Source: Hydractinia symbiolongicarpus
Lineage: Eukaryota > Cnidaria > Hydrozoa > Anthoathecata > Hydractiniidae
Direction: 5' to 3'
Assembly: GCF_029227915.1 (NCBI RefSeq)
Contig: NC_079886.1
Coordinates: 9,300,001-9,364,000, forward strand
DNA length: 64,000 bases
The notes beneath the pieces were generated by a model. It worked only from the letters and a program-made list of their open reading frames with translations, made no database searches and was not told where the DNA came from. Below, piece by piece: positions 32,727-45,160 of this stretch (positions within the stretch are counted from its first letter, which is position 1; each line of letters opens with the position of its first letter). A program made the position numbers and the translations under genes.

Positions 32727-34177
32727 GTGAGTAATGTCTCAGTTGTACGTTCCTAATTATTTCTTTGCGTCTAAAGTACTGATATATATGAAAGTGATAA
32801 AAAAATTAGAAATTATTAAGGAGAACAAAAAAAAAGACTAAGGTAGTTAAAATATTATAATATATTGTTGTGCAATCCCTTTTCACATTGATTTCACTCA
32901 CTTAGATCTTAGGCACAAGATACATTCTAGAAAAATATTTTGGCAAACGAAATGAAAAGGACAAATTTGCTCTCTTTTACTATTCCTAATGGCAAAAAAT
33001 ATTTTTATTGCACCACCTTTCTCCTAAAGCCAATGCCACTTCTTCTAACGTCTCTGGATAACTTCTGTTAGCATTTAGGTAAGTATATGCCATCTTCAAC
33101 ATTGACTTTAGGAGAAAAAGGCAGCTTAAAATGAAATTCCTAATTAAGTTTTTCCAAAGTTGTAAATAACTTTTTATCGTCAAAATAAATTTTTTAAAAG
33201 TGACTTGTAGCTCATTTCTTATACAAGGTGTTTCTCCTCTCTTAAGCCTTTGGTAAAAGACTTAACAAACTCCTCATTGAATTCAGCTAACATGTGTCTT
33301 TACGGTATCTTTTCATATGCATGTAAACGCTTAGTACTTTAGCTGTACATGAAATAAATACTGTAAGAAAAAGACCCTTTTCTGTGTGTTTAAAATGGAT
33401 GCATCGCAATTTTATTACTTTGTCCTAACAAAAGGACAAAAATGCACAAAATACCGATGCGGGAAATTTGTAGGTTGAAAGAAAATCTAAGAACAGGAAA
33501 ATCTGTAAATTCTTTCATGGCTGAAAGACTTGTTCGTGCCCCGTTGACATTTCTATTCTTAATTTCAACAGCGTGAATGAACATAAATAAAAAGTTTGTT
33601 GTGTATTTATAATTTCAAAGAAGTGGATAGACATATAACTAACCGAGGGATAAAGTTTGAATTGTATATTCAATTTCTAAAATCTTGATTAGCAAAATAA
33701 ACATTTTTAATCCGGTTGTTAAATATTATTGGGAGAAAAAAAATTCTTTTCTATTTAAAGAAACAGAGACGTAGTCAATGCAGGAAGGGTAACACCACCC
33801 CCACCCTCACCCCTCTAATCTAGAGGACTGTAATTTAAAAACTAGCAAAACAAAGTGTTTTTAATTGTTTCCAATTTTCTGGCACCAAATACTTTAAGTT
33901 GAGAAAACAACCTAAAAGAAACTTTTTTGAAAAATTTTTCTGCAAATGGACAATCTGAAAAAAGTCGGAAAGCAGATTGGTTTTTGCGAAAAGGCCAATC
34001 TTTATTGCATTGTTTTTTCTTACAAAATCACGCAAATTGACGGATTGTTATAAAAATACCATTTCTCGGTTTTCTTTCCTTTACATCATCAAAACTGACA
34101 AAACTGAAGGTAAAGTCAATTTTTCACGTTTAAATTTTGTTTTGGGATTGGGATTAATGAAAATTTTTCTTAGAACA

Positions 34178-34826
34178 ATGAAGATTGCAGTTGTTGGTGC
34201 AGAATGCGTGTACCCTTAAGGCCATCAGTTTTTGGAGAATGTAGCAAATACATTCCGTAGATTGCCAAATTGTTTGAGCAAAAAGTTGGCAAATAAATAG
34301 AGATGAAGATAAAATGTTTGAACGATATTCAATGATTATTTGTTCAGGATTAAGTGCAAGATATCTTGTCAATGATCAAAGTGTTAAACCAGTAAGGGGC
34401 CATGTGATCCGAATGAAAGCTCCTTGGGTAAAAGGATTTATAAGACACGTGGACAACGATGACAAAGGAAGATCTAAGCACATTCTAGTCAACCAAGACA
34501 CTGTCGTAATCGGAAGCTTAAAACAACAGGACTGCACCGAGCCAAAACCACAAGAGGGAGATAAAAAATGGACAATGTTAGAAGCAAAGCGATTTGTACC
34601 GAGTCTCGAGTATGCTGAATATGTTGTCCAATGGGTGGGTTTCCGTCCATCCAGACCCACTGTTAGATTGGAAAAAGAAATTTGAAAGTTCAAAACACCT
34701 CAAGGAGGAGAAAAATTGGTTCCTGTGATACATAACTACGGTCATTCAGCTCATGGAGGGAGTTTTTTTTATGGTTGCACACAAGATGTTTTGAAGCTAT
34801 TGAAAATGCGTTGGGAAAAAGTGTAA
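34178..34826 (+). pseudogene. DDO: D-aspartate/D-amino-acid oxidase-like pseudogene, copy B
   Basis: It starts like the intact copies (MKIAVVGAE at 34178, with the acceptor-like TTTTTCTTAG just upstream), but about 400 bases that encode the region after the first Gly motif are missing. The text then resumes at GAATGTAGCAAATACATTCC. TGG codons have become TAG (about 34258) and TGA (about 34683). The section 34344-34685 is open and reads very like copies A and C, including RGRSKHILVN-type and VGFRPSRPTVRLEKE segments. The signature VIHNYGHSAHG is preserved after the last stop. The PTS1 tripeptide is gone. The single large deletion plus nonsense codons make it non-functional. Confidence 0.85.
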
Positions 34827-35518
34827 AGCCAATTGTGTTTGCTCTTACTTAAAGTGCACAAACATTATCATAATTTTGTATCGTCTAATTAAACCGCTAG
34901 TTTTTGATTACCGTATCTCCCTGATTTTCAACGGTGATAATTTTTTTAGCGATAAAAGGCAGTTAAATTTTAAAACTTGCCGGTCATAACTGCAAAGCTA
35001 GCTATAGCTACCTTATCAGAAATCACAATAAAACCATTTTGTAGTATTATAGGTATGTAGTTAATGCAATGAAAAAAACTGATAGCTATATTTTTGATTT
35101 GCTCTGTCTTGCTAACTAAAAAACATCTGCAGCATGGCCAGGGCTATCTTCTTTACAGCTACGTATTCAGCTCTTATGGGTAACCATAAATTAACTCTTT
35201 TGATAATTTAAATGCTATTATTTCTAGCTAGCTATGTTTTTGTCGTTTTTTTACTCATGTTTTCATGTCATATAAATTGCCAGGAGATTTTTTGAGATCA
35301 AGAAGAAATTCTAATTTAAATAACCAATCAAATTACGAATAAAACCCTGGGGTGGGGTTAAGTCTAACAAACCAGCTAGCTGTGCCTGTACAAAATGTTC
35401 TTATCAACACACATGTGGGGGTGAAATCCCAAAGCTAATCAACGTATGTTGTGCTTCTGAAGGATCTTATTATCACTAATTGATTGGTCATTCTACAAAA
35501 TCGTACGATTTTTGGCCG
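34827..35518. other. AT-rich spacer, no gene seen
   Basis: No gene, RNA or clear repeat could be supported here. Several GCTAGCTA strings occur, as elsewhere in the window. Confidence 0.4.
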
Positions 35519-35706
35519 ATATAATTAACCATATAACCTATATAGAAAGTATATAATCTATATAGAAGGTATTTAACGTTTATAGAAAGTGTGTAGTCTA
35601 TAAAGAAAGTATATAATCTCTATAGAAAGTATATAATCTATTTATAAGGTATTTAACCTATATAGAAAGTATATAATCTATACAGAAGGTATATAATCTA
35701 TATAGA
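35519..35706 (+). repeat. Tandem repeat, about 20-bp unit (TATAGAAAGTATATAATCTA)
   Basis: About nine degenerate copies of TATAGAAAGTATATAATCTA, alternating with a GAAGGTATTTAACC variant, run head to tail. It is a simple AT-rich minisatellite with no coding potential. Confidence 0.85.
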
Positions 35707-37595
35707 TGCACTGCAAAAACTAAAAACTTAGTAAGATAAAAATTGTTCGTATAAGTTTTTTTTCTTATTCCTGAGTAAAGTATACTTGGTAAAATTACCT
35801 CAACTATTACATTAGAATAAGTAACTTTTACTTACAATCTGATTCAAGTAAAAGTGTAAGAAAATTTTATTTAATAGAAGCCAAACTTATTACAACTTAT
35901 AACAACTCATAACTGCTTATCGTTGCAAACTTTAGTGACATATGCAGAAACGATTTCTTTGCTAAAAACTGCAATAATTATTGTTGAAAAACAGGTTTTA
36001 TTTAGCAAAGATGTAGATACTTTTAACTGTTAAATCCCGAAATGTTAAGAAAATTGAAAAGTATAACTTCACAAAAGTTCGGCAAAAAAGCGTATAAAAT
36101 AGGGTTCGGGATCGTAAAAATTTGAACCATGAAAGGGTGTTTCTTATAACAAAAACTTGTGTCGGGCTATTTCAATGAAGTTGGTCTCTCATTACTGTTC
36201 AACTTTGATGATAAGACTAAGTCTACGTTATCTTTTGGAAAGAGACCCTTTTAAATGGAGATCTGCTTATACAAATTCAAAATCAAGAAAAATGTACGAG
36301 CTTCACGTGAGCGGAAAAACCAACGGACAAAAGTTAAAAGAGCAACACGAAAAGACTTTCGCTACGCTTCTGATCACATTCAGCGTAAAGCATTTTGATA
36401 AGGAACTTCAAAGTTTTAAAATTATGAACGTTGACGTCAACAGTAGCGTTCCATTTCCTCTTTCTCCTTCTTCTCTTCACTATCTAACAACGTCAACTTT
36501 AGCATACTTTTCCTCCTTCCAGCAATTAACGTCATTTATAAACAATCTCTAAGCATGATTTCTTCTTATTAAGTCGAACAAACAAAAAAACAAAACAAAA
36601 AAACAAACAGCAATGCATTCCATGAATTAACATCCATGCGAGATATTTTCAACCCGTCGGACTGAAGCTTTACGCCTCTTGCGTTCACATATGCGTGTTT
36701 TTCTTAAAGAACAAAGGTTTTTGTTGCCAACAGTACTTACTAAGTAGCCTATGCTATTTGCATTATGACAGTGTACTGTATAATTAAGCGGATAATTAAA
36801 CGAGCATTATTTTGAATATTTAATTACAAGGAAAAAAATCCCAGTCATCCTTCACAGAAACATTCTCATTGAAGGTCAAGAAACACAATAAAGAAGATTT
36901 TTAGCACAGACGAACAAACCTCTAAACCACTAGTCATACAGTATGTACCTGCTTTTTGTATTATTAAACTGTATAAGTCAACTTATTATTGACTTGATTA
37001 TATACTGGCTACCTTATGGTTGGTTTCCGGTATCTGGATTATGCCGAATCAGATCAGGTTCGAAGCGAGAGTTGATCTACCCACGAGCAGAAGGCATGAT
37101 TTTTTTTATCCTTTTATAAACCATTAAGTTTTAAAGATTTTAACACGAATGAATGTAATTAAACAAGAAATAAGACACTTTTTAAATATCGAATGCTATT
37201 TTGGATCGACGAAAAGGATTTCAAAAATATTTGAGTCTCATAAATAAAAATAAAAAAAAATACATTTTTATATTGAAAACATTAGAAAATAAAGAGCTCA
37301 AAAGTGCTTATTAAAAGATAAATTAATATTATTTTTGAGTTATGGTTACAATTTAGCGGTTACTTGGTATTGGTAAATATCTGTTTACATTTTAAAATAT
37401 TTTTCGTCGAAATGATTCAATCATCGACCTTGGTCAGGCTTCGATTTAAATCTGGTACGCTCCGATCCAGATAAGTGGAAACCAGCCTTCTTGATAGTTA
37501 AGGTTGACTTTGATCAGTTATTATAATTTAAATGTAAAAATATCTAGCTATATCTGGAATATGATTTAAACCTCCCCCTACAGTTGTTGCTTATT
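35707..37595. other. Non-coding spacer with one unexplained 131-codon frame
   Basis: Mostly AT-rich DNA. A plus-strand frame at 36157-36552 (MCRAISMKLVSHYCSTL...) is long for such composition, but it has no recognisable domain and no splice or start context that convinces me. It is left as a possible exon or relic only. Confidence 0.3.
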
Positions 37596-37639
37596 GGGCA
37601 TGGCAACACTCGTAGGAAGTCACAAGTGTTGCCCATGCC
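37596..37639. repeat. Stem-loop with GGGCATGGCAACACTCG arms
   Basis: GGGCATGGCAACACTCG (37596-37612) pairs with CAAGTGTTGCCCATGCC (37623-37639) with one bulge and a G:T-type mismatch; flanking TTATT/AATAA can extend the stem. The loop is 10 bases. It could be a miniature element or a structured RNA segment. Too short to call a microRNA. Confidence 0.5.
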
Positions 37640-39209
37640 TATAATAATAATTTTGTAAAATATGCTGATGTCAGCATTCTTGCCAATGACGTCATCAAAT
37701 ATGCGAAAAAATGAGAAAATTTCTTTAAATTTTAGATTCATAAAATATTTATGTAACTACTTAAAATTTAGACACTTTAATTTGAGTAACAACAAAAATG
37801 CAACAATATATATTAAGAAGTCCTCCCCTGAAGCTTGTAAACACATCTTTTCTTCAAAATCAAATTTTGCTCAGCGTCAATTAATTCGAAAAAATGGTTG
37901 CATTTTGTAAAAATGAAAAAATTCAAGGTGTAACTATAAAACACACAAAATTTTTATGAAAACGGCCAGAATCAACACTCCACAAGCAGGAAATTGTTTA
38001 TAAAAAAGCAAGCGACATAATGGTTGATGGTAAATGTTGACAAAATCCTTAAAAAGTATGGTTTCTTCTTGCTACAATTTTTTAAACAAGATGTAGCTAT
38101 TCAACCTAGTTTTGAGGACCTTTTTTGCTTTTTGATAGTGTTTGGGTCGTCTGGGTTATCAAAAGATGAAAAGTTCGTGGAAAGGAGGTTGTGTAGCTAT
38201 GATCTAATTGATCATTATCTGCCTGACTAGGTACCTATTTCTTGCGTTTAAGAAGAATTGATTTTATGACATGTTATCATGTTAATTATGGGATAAGAAG
38301 TTTCGATGCTACCGTTTCCTTATTTCATGTGAATGCGGAAAATCGTAGACTTAATCGCACAATAATAGTGTTGTGAGAGAAAATTATAAACGTTACGTAA
38401 CATAAAACGAAAACTAGCTCCCCTTTTAACAGTTTTAAAGTTTTTTGTTTTGGTCTGGCTGAACGTATAAAAAATGTATACTAAACGTAACATAATTTTT
38501 TTCTGGTGTTCCGCATACGACGAAGATTCTTGCAATATTTGTTACTTGCTAATTATACTTTTAAAAGTATAATAAACTAGCTGTGCGACCAGGTGTTACA
38601 TGCTAGGTGGAGTGCATTGGGGTCAAAAATGTACAGTAAAGCAGTTGAAGCGGTTAGTACGGGTAGATAGTATGTCACACATCCAGCGCTTATAGTAGCA
38701 AGAGCATTTAGGCATGTCTATTAAAAAAATCCCGCTTTGCTGCTTTGATTTAAGAAAAATAGGCAACCCAGCCTGTCACCATTGCAGAAACAGTGACTTG
38801 CCTTGGAATAGAATAGGCTCTCTTAAAAATTTCATTCGCAAGTCAAACATTGTTGCGTATCCAGGCACATTCCAACAGATTATCGAATCTGTTGTTACAT
38901 TTGAACCCCCCAGATACATTTGCAACAATTATTTATGAGAGAAAAGCAAAAGAAACAGCTAGTTAGGTAAAGAATGTAAAAAATATAAGAATCAAACACA
39001 AAGTATTTAGAAGACAATAATTTTATAACTACTGAAAAACGAATAAGCGAAAGAGTTTTCAGGGGAAAAGGGTGTTGTTTAAAAAAAAGCGTTTCTTAGT
39101 AGGGTAGTGATTATAATATGAATTTAACTGAAAGGTTGCATTGGTAATGTGACGTTTTAAAAGGTTGAATATTTTTCAATATAGATAAAACTTTTGTTCT
39201 TCGCGACAG
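37640..39209. other. AT-rich spacer, no gene seen
   Basis: Short frames only (for example at 38714-38938, MSIKKIPLCCFDLRKIG, not recognised). No promoter or 5' exon similar to those of oxidase copies A and B was found before the transposon at 39212. Confidence 0.35.
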
Positions 39210-39211
39210 TA

Positions 39212-40865
39212 CTTTAATGGGATAAATTTTCGCGGGGATTAAATTTCGCGGATTTCGAGTATTTGAGTACTATCCGCGAAAATATGTTCCTTCAAAAATT
39301 TGGAAACAGGCCATCCGCGAAAATTTGGAAAAATTGCTCGATCCGCGAAATTTAATCATTTAATTATTGTAATTTAGTCATTGTCACAGTTTGAAAAATG
39401 CAGCTGGTCACTCAACCCATAGACAGCGATTGTCTTCACTGGCTTTCATCTTTGTTTATCTTATGAACTTATGTTGCATTGGAAATGTTATCAACAATTT
39501 TGGCCAGGATTGTAGTTTTAGCAGGTGTTATATTTTCTAATGATTATAGAGATAAAGCGACTTTAAAAACTACTTAAGGAAGTACAATAGATATAATTTT
39601 ACCTGAGTTTCGCTAGTTTTTTTCGACTGTCTTCACGCGTAGGTCCGGCTCTGACATCACCGTTTAAAAACATCGTTTTGATGTCACTATCTCGTCGCGA
39701 TTTCTTGGTTGGAACAGCAGACGAATCTTTACTCTTTTTCTTTTTTGTCGCGTTTGGCAGGGAACCTGCATCGCAAGATTTAATCAAAAACAAGAATCTT
39801 TGAGTTTCAACACAACTCACTACAGTAACGTAGATAAAGTTTCAAAAATGGTCAAAGAAGTTCTCAAGCTGTACATAGACAAAGTTATTAAAGAACAAGA
39901 AAAGTTATTAAATTTATCACTTGATCAAAAAGCCTTAGTCAATATGGATGTCTTTACTGGACAAATGACGAAAGAAGTCTTAGATATGTATGAGAAAAAA
40001 AATATCCTGCTAATATGACGCGCTTACTCCAACCTCTGGATTTGATTGTAAATGGTTACACAAAGAAGCACACACGTAAAAATTTTAAAGATTGGTATAC
40101 CGCTCAGATTGGTCTGCAACCAGATGAAGGTAAATCGCTGTATAACATCACCGTCTTATTGCAAATTATCCACTTGAATCTCAATAGATGATGGATTTAT
40201 ACAATATGACAAAAGAAGGTGGCAAGAACGTTATTAAAAACGCCTGGAAAGCAGCAGGTAACACTGAAGCGCTTAAAGCTGGTGTAGAAGGTCGCGAATC
40301 ACTTGACCTTTCCAGGATATATATCCTTTGCTCCCAGCTTCTAATGCAGATGATCAACCGAATTTGAGTTCTCTTCCCAGCCTTACGGATGAACAATTGA
40401 AAGTTTCTTACACCCAACGAATTTAGATAGTGGTGGGTAAATCGGATGAAGACTCAAAATATAAACCGATCTCTGGAGATGAAAGATGATGTTGACTTCT
40501 CTCGCACCGCGTTTGACGCTTTTGATTAACGATTTCGTTTCGTTTTTTATCTAGTTGTGTTTATTTTGCCCGACGTTATAGTTTTGTTGAAAGAGCTTTG
40601 AGCTAAAATGAAAAATTACGCTTTGTCTCGGTCGGTGTAGAAATGACCGGTGTAACGAGGGTCGATGAGACAGTGCCATTCGGCCCCGAACCCTTTTGAC
40701 AACTTATTTTACCTCTTGCTATCATGACCTCATCCGCAAAATTAAGTCCCCGCGAAAAATTAGAACATCCCTCATCCGCGAAAATAAGTTTCTGCGAAAT
40801 GCTAAAATTTCGCGGATAAGCTCAACCGCGAAACTAAATCCCCACTAAAATTTATCCCATTAAAG
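39212..40865 (+). mobile_element. pogo/Tigger-like DNA transposon with TA target duplication, defective
   Basis: Ends are CTTTAATGGGATAAAT (from 39212) and its exact reverse complement ending at 40865, flanked on both sides by TA (39210-39211, 40866-40867), as expected for Tc1/mariner-pogo insertion. Sub-terminal arms are packed with CGCGAAA/TTTCGCG blocks. The interior encodes the C-terminal half of a DDE_1 transposase: SFNTTHYSNVDKVSK and VNMDVFTGQMTKEVLDMYEK (about 39805-40010), then RLLQPLDLIVNGYTKK in a shifted frame (about 40020) and a further piece after 40190. The DNA-binding N-terminus and first catalytic Asp region are absent, so it cannot move by itself. It ends 270 bases before oxidase copy C. 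Confidence 0.8.
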
Positions 40866-41135
40866 TAAACAACATGCAATATATGCAGTATATGAATGGC
40901 TTGATCCAACGGTAGAGCCCTCATTTTTTGTCTAAGAGAGTTTGAATTTGATTATCGCCTGAAAAGATAACAGGTTTTAAGATACAAAATAATTCATACT
41001 TAGAAGTCTGGTAATTAATTGCCTCCATATGCCACGTCTCCTAAACTTTTCAAAAGCGGCTCCCGCGAGTGCGAATTCTACAGCGTAGAAACTTCAACAA
41101 TTGCTACAAACAGTTTTTATACGCTATTTAGAAAA

Positions 41136-42164
41136 ATGAAGATTGCAGTTGTTGGTGCAGGTATCATGGGAATGTCAGCAGCTTATTTCATCAAAGAAGA
41201 ATTTCCTCACTTTGATGTTAGTGTTTACGCTGAAAAAATGGCCCCTCGCACAACAAGTGATGGCTCTGCAGGAATATGTGTTGGTGCTCCTATTGAAAAC
41301 AATCCAAGAGAAAAGGTAAACAAATGGGTGAAGGCTACTGTGGATTATGCGCATAATCTTTTAAGAAAAAGCGAAAACGCACACAAAATGGGACTCTCAA
41401 TTGTCCATGGTTACTATCTTAGTAGCAAAGGAGAGCTGGAAATATCCACTTGGAGAGATTGTGTACTTAATCACCGTAAGCTGGAAGAATTTGAACTTCT
41501 TCAGTTTCCAGATGAAATTAAAAGTGGATATCTTTTGACTACTGTGATTATAGAATGTAGGAAATACATTCCGTGGATCGCCGAATTGTTTAAGCAAAAA
41601 GGTGGCAAATTAATAGAGAAGAAGATAGAATGTTTGGACGATTTACAAGCCTATGATATGATTATCAATTGTTCAGGATTAGGTGCAAGATATCTTGTCA
41701 ATGATCAAAGTGTTAAACCAGTGAGAGGTCATCTGATCCGAATGAAGGCTCCTTGGGTGAAAAGCTTTATAAGACATGTCGACAACGATGATAAAGGAAG
41801 ATCCAAACATGTCCTAGTTAACCAGGACACCGTGGTACTCGGGGGTTTGAAAGAAAAAGACTGCATAGAGCCAAAACCACGAGTAGAAGATAGAGAATGG
41901 ATAATTTCAGAAGCGCAACGATTTGTACCGAGTCTCAAGAATGCTGAAATGGTTAGCGAATGGGTGGGTTTCCGTCCATCCAGACCCACTGTTAGATTGG
42001 AAAAAGAAATTTGGAAGTTCAAAACACCTCTAGGAGGAGTAAAATCGGTTCCTGTGATACATAACTACGGTCATTCAGCTCATGGAGTGAGTATGTCTTA
42101 TGGCTGTACTCAAGAGGTTTTAGAATTAGTTAAAAGTTGCATTAAAGGCAAAAGCAAACTGTGA
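41136..42164 (+). CDS. DDO: D-aspartate/D-amino-acid oxidase-like flavoenzyme, copy C (intact)
   Basis: A single coding exon of 342 residues, closely similar to copy A over its whole length. The FAD motif VVGAGIMGMSAAYFI, the FRPSRPTVRLEKE block and the signature VIHNYGHSAHG are all present. The C-terminus is GKSKL, so its PTS1 is the canonical SKL, suggesting efficient peroxisome import. The same KH.LVN replacement of the active-site tyrosine segment is seen. The frame stays open upstream to 41019, but the extra residues are not shared with copy A and an acceptor-like CTATTTAG lies 5 bases before the ATG, so I start at 41136. The upstream pogo-like insertion may have replaced or displaced its original 5' exon. 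Confidence 0.85.
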   Translation: MKIAVVGAGIMGMSAAYFIKEEFPHFDVSVYAEKMAPRTTSDGSAGICVGAPIENNPREKVNKWVKATVDYAHNLLRKSENAHKMGLSIVHGYYLSSKGELEISTWRDCVLNHRKLEEFELLQFPDEIKSGYLLTTVIIECRKYIPWIAELFKQKGGKLIEKKIECLDDLQAYDMIINCSGLGARYLVNDQSVKPVRGHLIRMKAPWVKSFIRHVDNDDKGRSKHVLVNQDTVVLGGLKEKDCIEPKPRVEDREWIISEAQRFVPSLKNAEMVSEWVGFRPSRPTVRLEKEIWKFKTPLGGVKSVPVIHNYGHSAHGVSMSYGCTQEVLELVKSCIKGKSKL

Positions 42165-44689
42165 GATGCGCTGATAGTTTGTAACCATAAGTTGACGTGA
42201 TGTTCACTATATATTGTAAATACAATATATGATGCACAAATATATATAAAAAAACGATACACGACACAGGGTCGGCAAGATCTGTTTAAAAAGTTAAAGA
42301 AGGGGAACATTTAAAGTATAGTCTTAGATTATTGATCAACGCTGTTTTTTTTCCTTCACATGTTGTTTTTTTTCAAAAAGGGCCCTGGTTTTGCCGCCCC
42401 TGTAACATACTATGCACAAGTAAACCCTCGAGCTATCAAGAAACTGTTATTTCACATCAGATAATAAAAATCCTAATATTTCATTATCTGTGAATTTTCC
42501 AACTTGTTGACTTTATTACGCCGGCTTGTCAAACGCTTTACTTTGCACAAGCAGCCCTTATTTTCTCGGCCGACGTTTAATCGATATATTTAAAAAGTCA
42601 ACCTTGTTAACATACTCGCACCAAGGTCTGTTGTAAGAGTTCTTTAAGTGTACTTATCCCATTTAAAAACGCTATGGTCACACTCAAATTTTTTTATGCA
42701 CTATTTAGTTTTACTCGTGTAGTCATTATTGTTGGCAGCATAACACCTGCAATGATATATATTTTCAAAGCAATGGTTAAGGTCAAAAAAATTCTTTTTC
42801 TTTGTTGACAGATGACACACTCCGAGATTTATTCTCCTCTAGAAATATATTTTTTATTTTGCATTTCCCCATTTTAGTTTTTATGCTGCTGATTGTACTA
42901 CGCAAGATCTTTAATCGTCAGAGCAAAAGCCTTACAATAACTGGTAAAATTAGTCCTAGTTTTAATTCAAAAATTCTTTGACCTCTTAAATTTATCACAC
43001 AATTAGCCGCTATTAAAATTTTTTTTAAGACTCGTTTTCCTAATTACATGTTTTTTAAAATTTTGGAATTTTGATGTTTTGACCTTAACATCATTTTCAG
43101 CATCAGTAAATTGGTTAATGTATAAATTTTCAACTTAATCCGACATTGGAAAGTGCTGTTTTGGTGGCATCATTGTTACAGTCAAAGCCTTCTTAATTTT
43201 CGACTTGCACTAATAAGCCTCATCTTTGAGCAAAGGTTAATTAGTACAAAATTAAAAAACTGTTGTAGCAGGTTGTTTGTTTGATGTATGAATATGAAAA
43301 TTTCACGATTTATTAATTTTTATGTGAGGGTTTCGAAAATTACATTCACATTCTTTGAAAAAGTTGAGAAAGAGCGGCGGCACATCAAAGAAAATAAATT
43401 CGGGAAAGGTGTATTCTAATATTCTAAATAGTCAGTATTTTTTTTATTTCGTAGAGATTATTTAAACTATTGAAAAATCATGACTTGTTTAGCAGATCTC
43501 CAAAAACATATCTTTATTTATAGATTTCCGCCGACCGTTACGCGAGGCGGAATCTTTAAAATAGCCTTGAGGGATACAGGGAGAGACAGCGCATCTAGGC
43601 TGGATGCACGGGGTTGTGATACTTAGGCTTTAGGCTAAAATATTTGCCCGGACCCTGTCATTGTTATTACCTGAGAAGGCCAATAGGAAAGCTTCGTTTC
43701 GTTTATAATTAATAAGAATACAAATTGTAAATAATCTGATCTTCACGATCTTCTAGTATTCTACATTCCTTGGCCAAAGCTTTGGACTATGACCAAAAGC
43801 ATTTTGAATTAATGTTGTACGAATCTTGTCCTTTGGCTGTGCCTGTGGGGAATTTCTTTTAAGGTTGGCTTGCTGGTGGGAACTCCAGAGTAGTTTATAT
43901 TATAGTATACTTGATATAAGGTAAGAATTATTGTATTTTGATTAGCTAGCTGGTTAGATGATCTGCACATGTGTTTGTCTAATCACCAAGAAGCTAGCTA
44001 AACTAGCTAGAATAGGTAAAGCTAGCTATCAGAAAAGCAAAGTTTTTAGTTGTGTTAATAGCTAGCCAACTGGACGTAGGTAGCTGTTTTGATTATCCAT
44101 TTCACTTCCCAACTAACCAGATGCATTTTAGGTACAAAATATTTTTTTCGATTGGATAAAATTATACTTGAATTTTGTAAAATCACTTATCCCTAGCTAC
44201 AGTTAACCCCATCACATATCCGGTTTGTATATTTATTCAAATTTGGCGCCATCTCATGATAACAAACTTTATCGTTCGAAGTTGGTAGTATGTTGTGGAA
44301 AAGGAACTCAAAACATGAAAAAATATTGTTGTTGGTTATGACAGATATTTCTTTAGTTCAAAGAAGTTTAAACAAAGGTTATAAAAAGCTGTTACTACTA
44401 TAGTACGTAAAATATTCATGGTTATCTCAAGTAAAAGATGTTATTTTTGATGTTTACTAGAAAGTACATTTAAAACCTACTTATTTTCACCCCATACAGC
44501 CATGAAATTTCTGCAAAAATGTTGTTAGAAAGATATATAGGTAGTTAGTCGTGAAATATACTTTTTTGCTTGGTATTATAGTAGTTATCTTAGCAGATTA
44601 TAGGAAAAAGTATAGTTTTTTAATAAAAGCTCTTATGGTATTACAGCAGAGAATACATTGAAACACATCAGTAGCAACGAATTGTTATC
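42165..44689. other. Non-coding spacer after the oxidase array
   Basis: No gene is supported. A somewhat GC-richer patch at about 43528-43690 (CCGCCGACC, GGATGCACGGGG) may be an old SINE-like repeat but has no A/B box I can recognise. Numerous AGCTAGCTAG strings lie at 43940-44100. Confidence 0.4.
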
Positions 44690-44875
44690 TCTATTATAAT
44701 AGCCGTATTCCGTCTGTCTGTCTCTGCGCGGAACCCCCGCTGAGTTAGAAAATTATGTCACGGAAACACGAATATCAAATGCGATATATTTTTATCCACT
44801 TTGTTGCGACGGGTAAATTGAAAGGACGGGCGAATCCGTGGATTTTTCCACGGGCTAACGACTAGTTATGGTTAA
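44690..44875 (+). repeat. Dispersed repeat (TTGCGACGGG...CCACGGGCTAACGACTAGT)
   Basis: The segment with GTCACGGAAACACGAATATC, GCGATATATTTTTATCCACT, TTGTTGCGACGGGTAAATT and CCACGGGCTAACGACTAGT shares its order of blocks with 54890-55075, and its first half with about 23875-23925. It is a dispersed repeat family with at least three members in this window. No coding potential and no certain class. Confidence 0.6.
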
Positions 44876-45160
44876 ACAAATTTTAAAATACTATTCTAAA
44901 TCGATGTCGATATCTTTAATAGTATCACTTGTAAAGTCTTACAAAAATTATTCAAATTTTCACAAAAGTACTTGAATATCATATCTTAGCCATTTCACCT
45001 AATATAAAGAACAGTCACTCACCTCAATTTGGTTTTGAAAGTAGCAGTTCTACGTTTCATGCAGAATTTGTCATAAGTGAATCCCTTTTGGAAAAAATTC
45101 AGCCGTATATTTTTGTAGCTTAGATGCTGAGAAGTATTTGATAGCTGTAATTGAAACGTT

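Noticed and set aside
41019-41135. N-terminal extension of oxidase copy C
   Set aside because: The added residues are not shared with copy A, and an acceptor-like site lies just before the conserved ATG.
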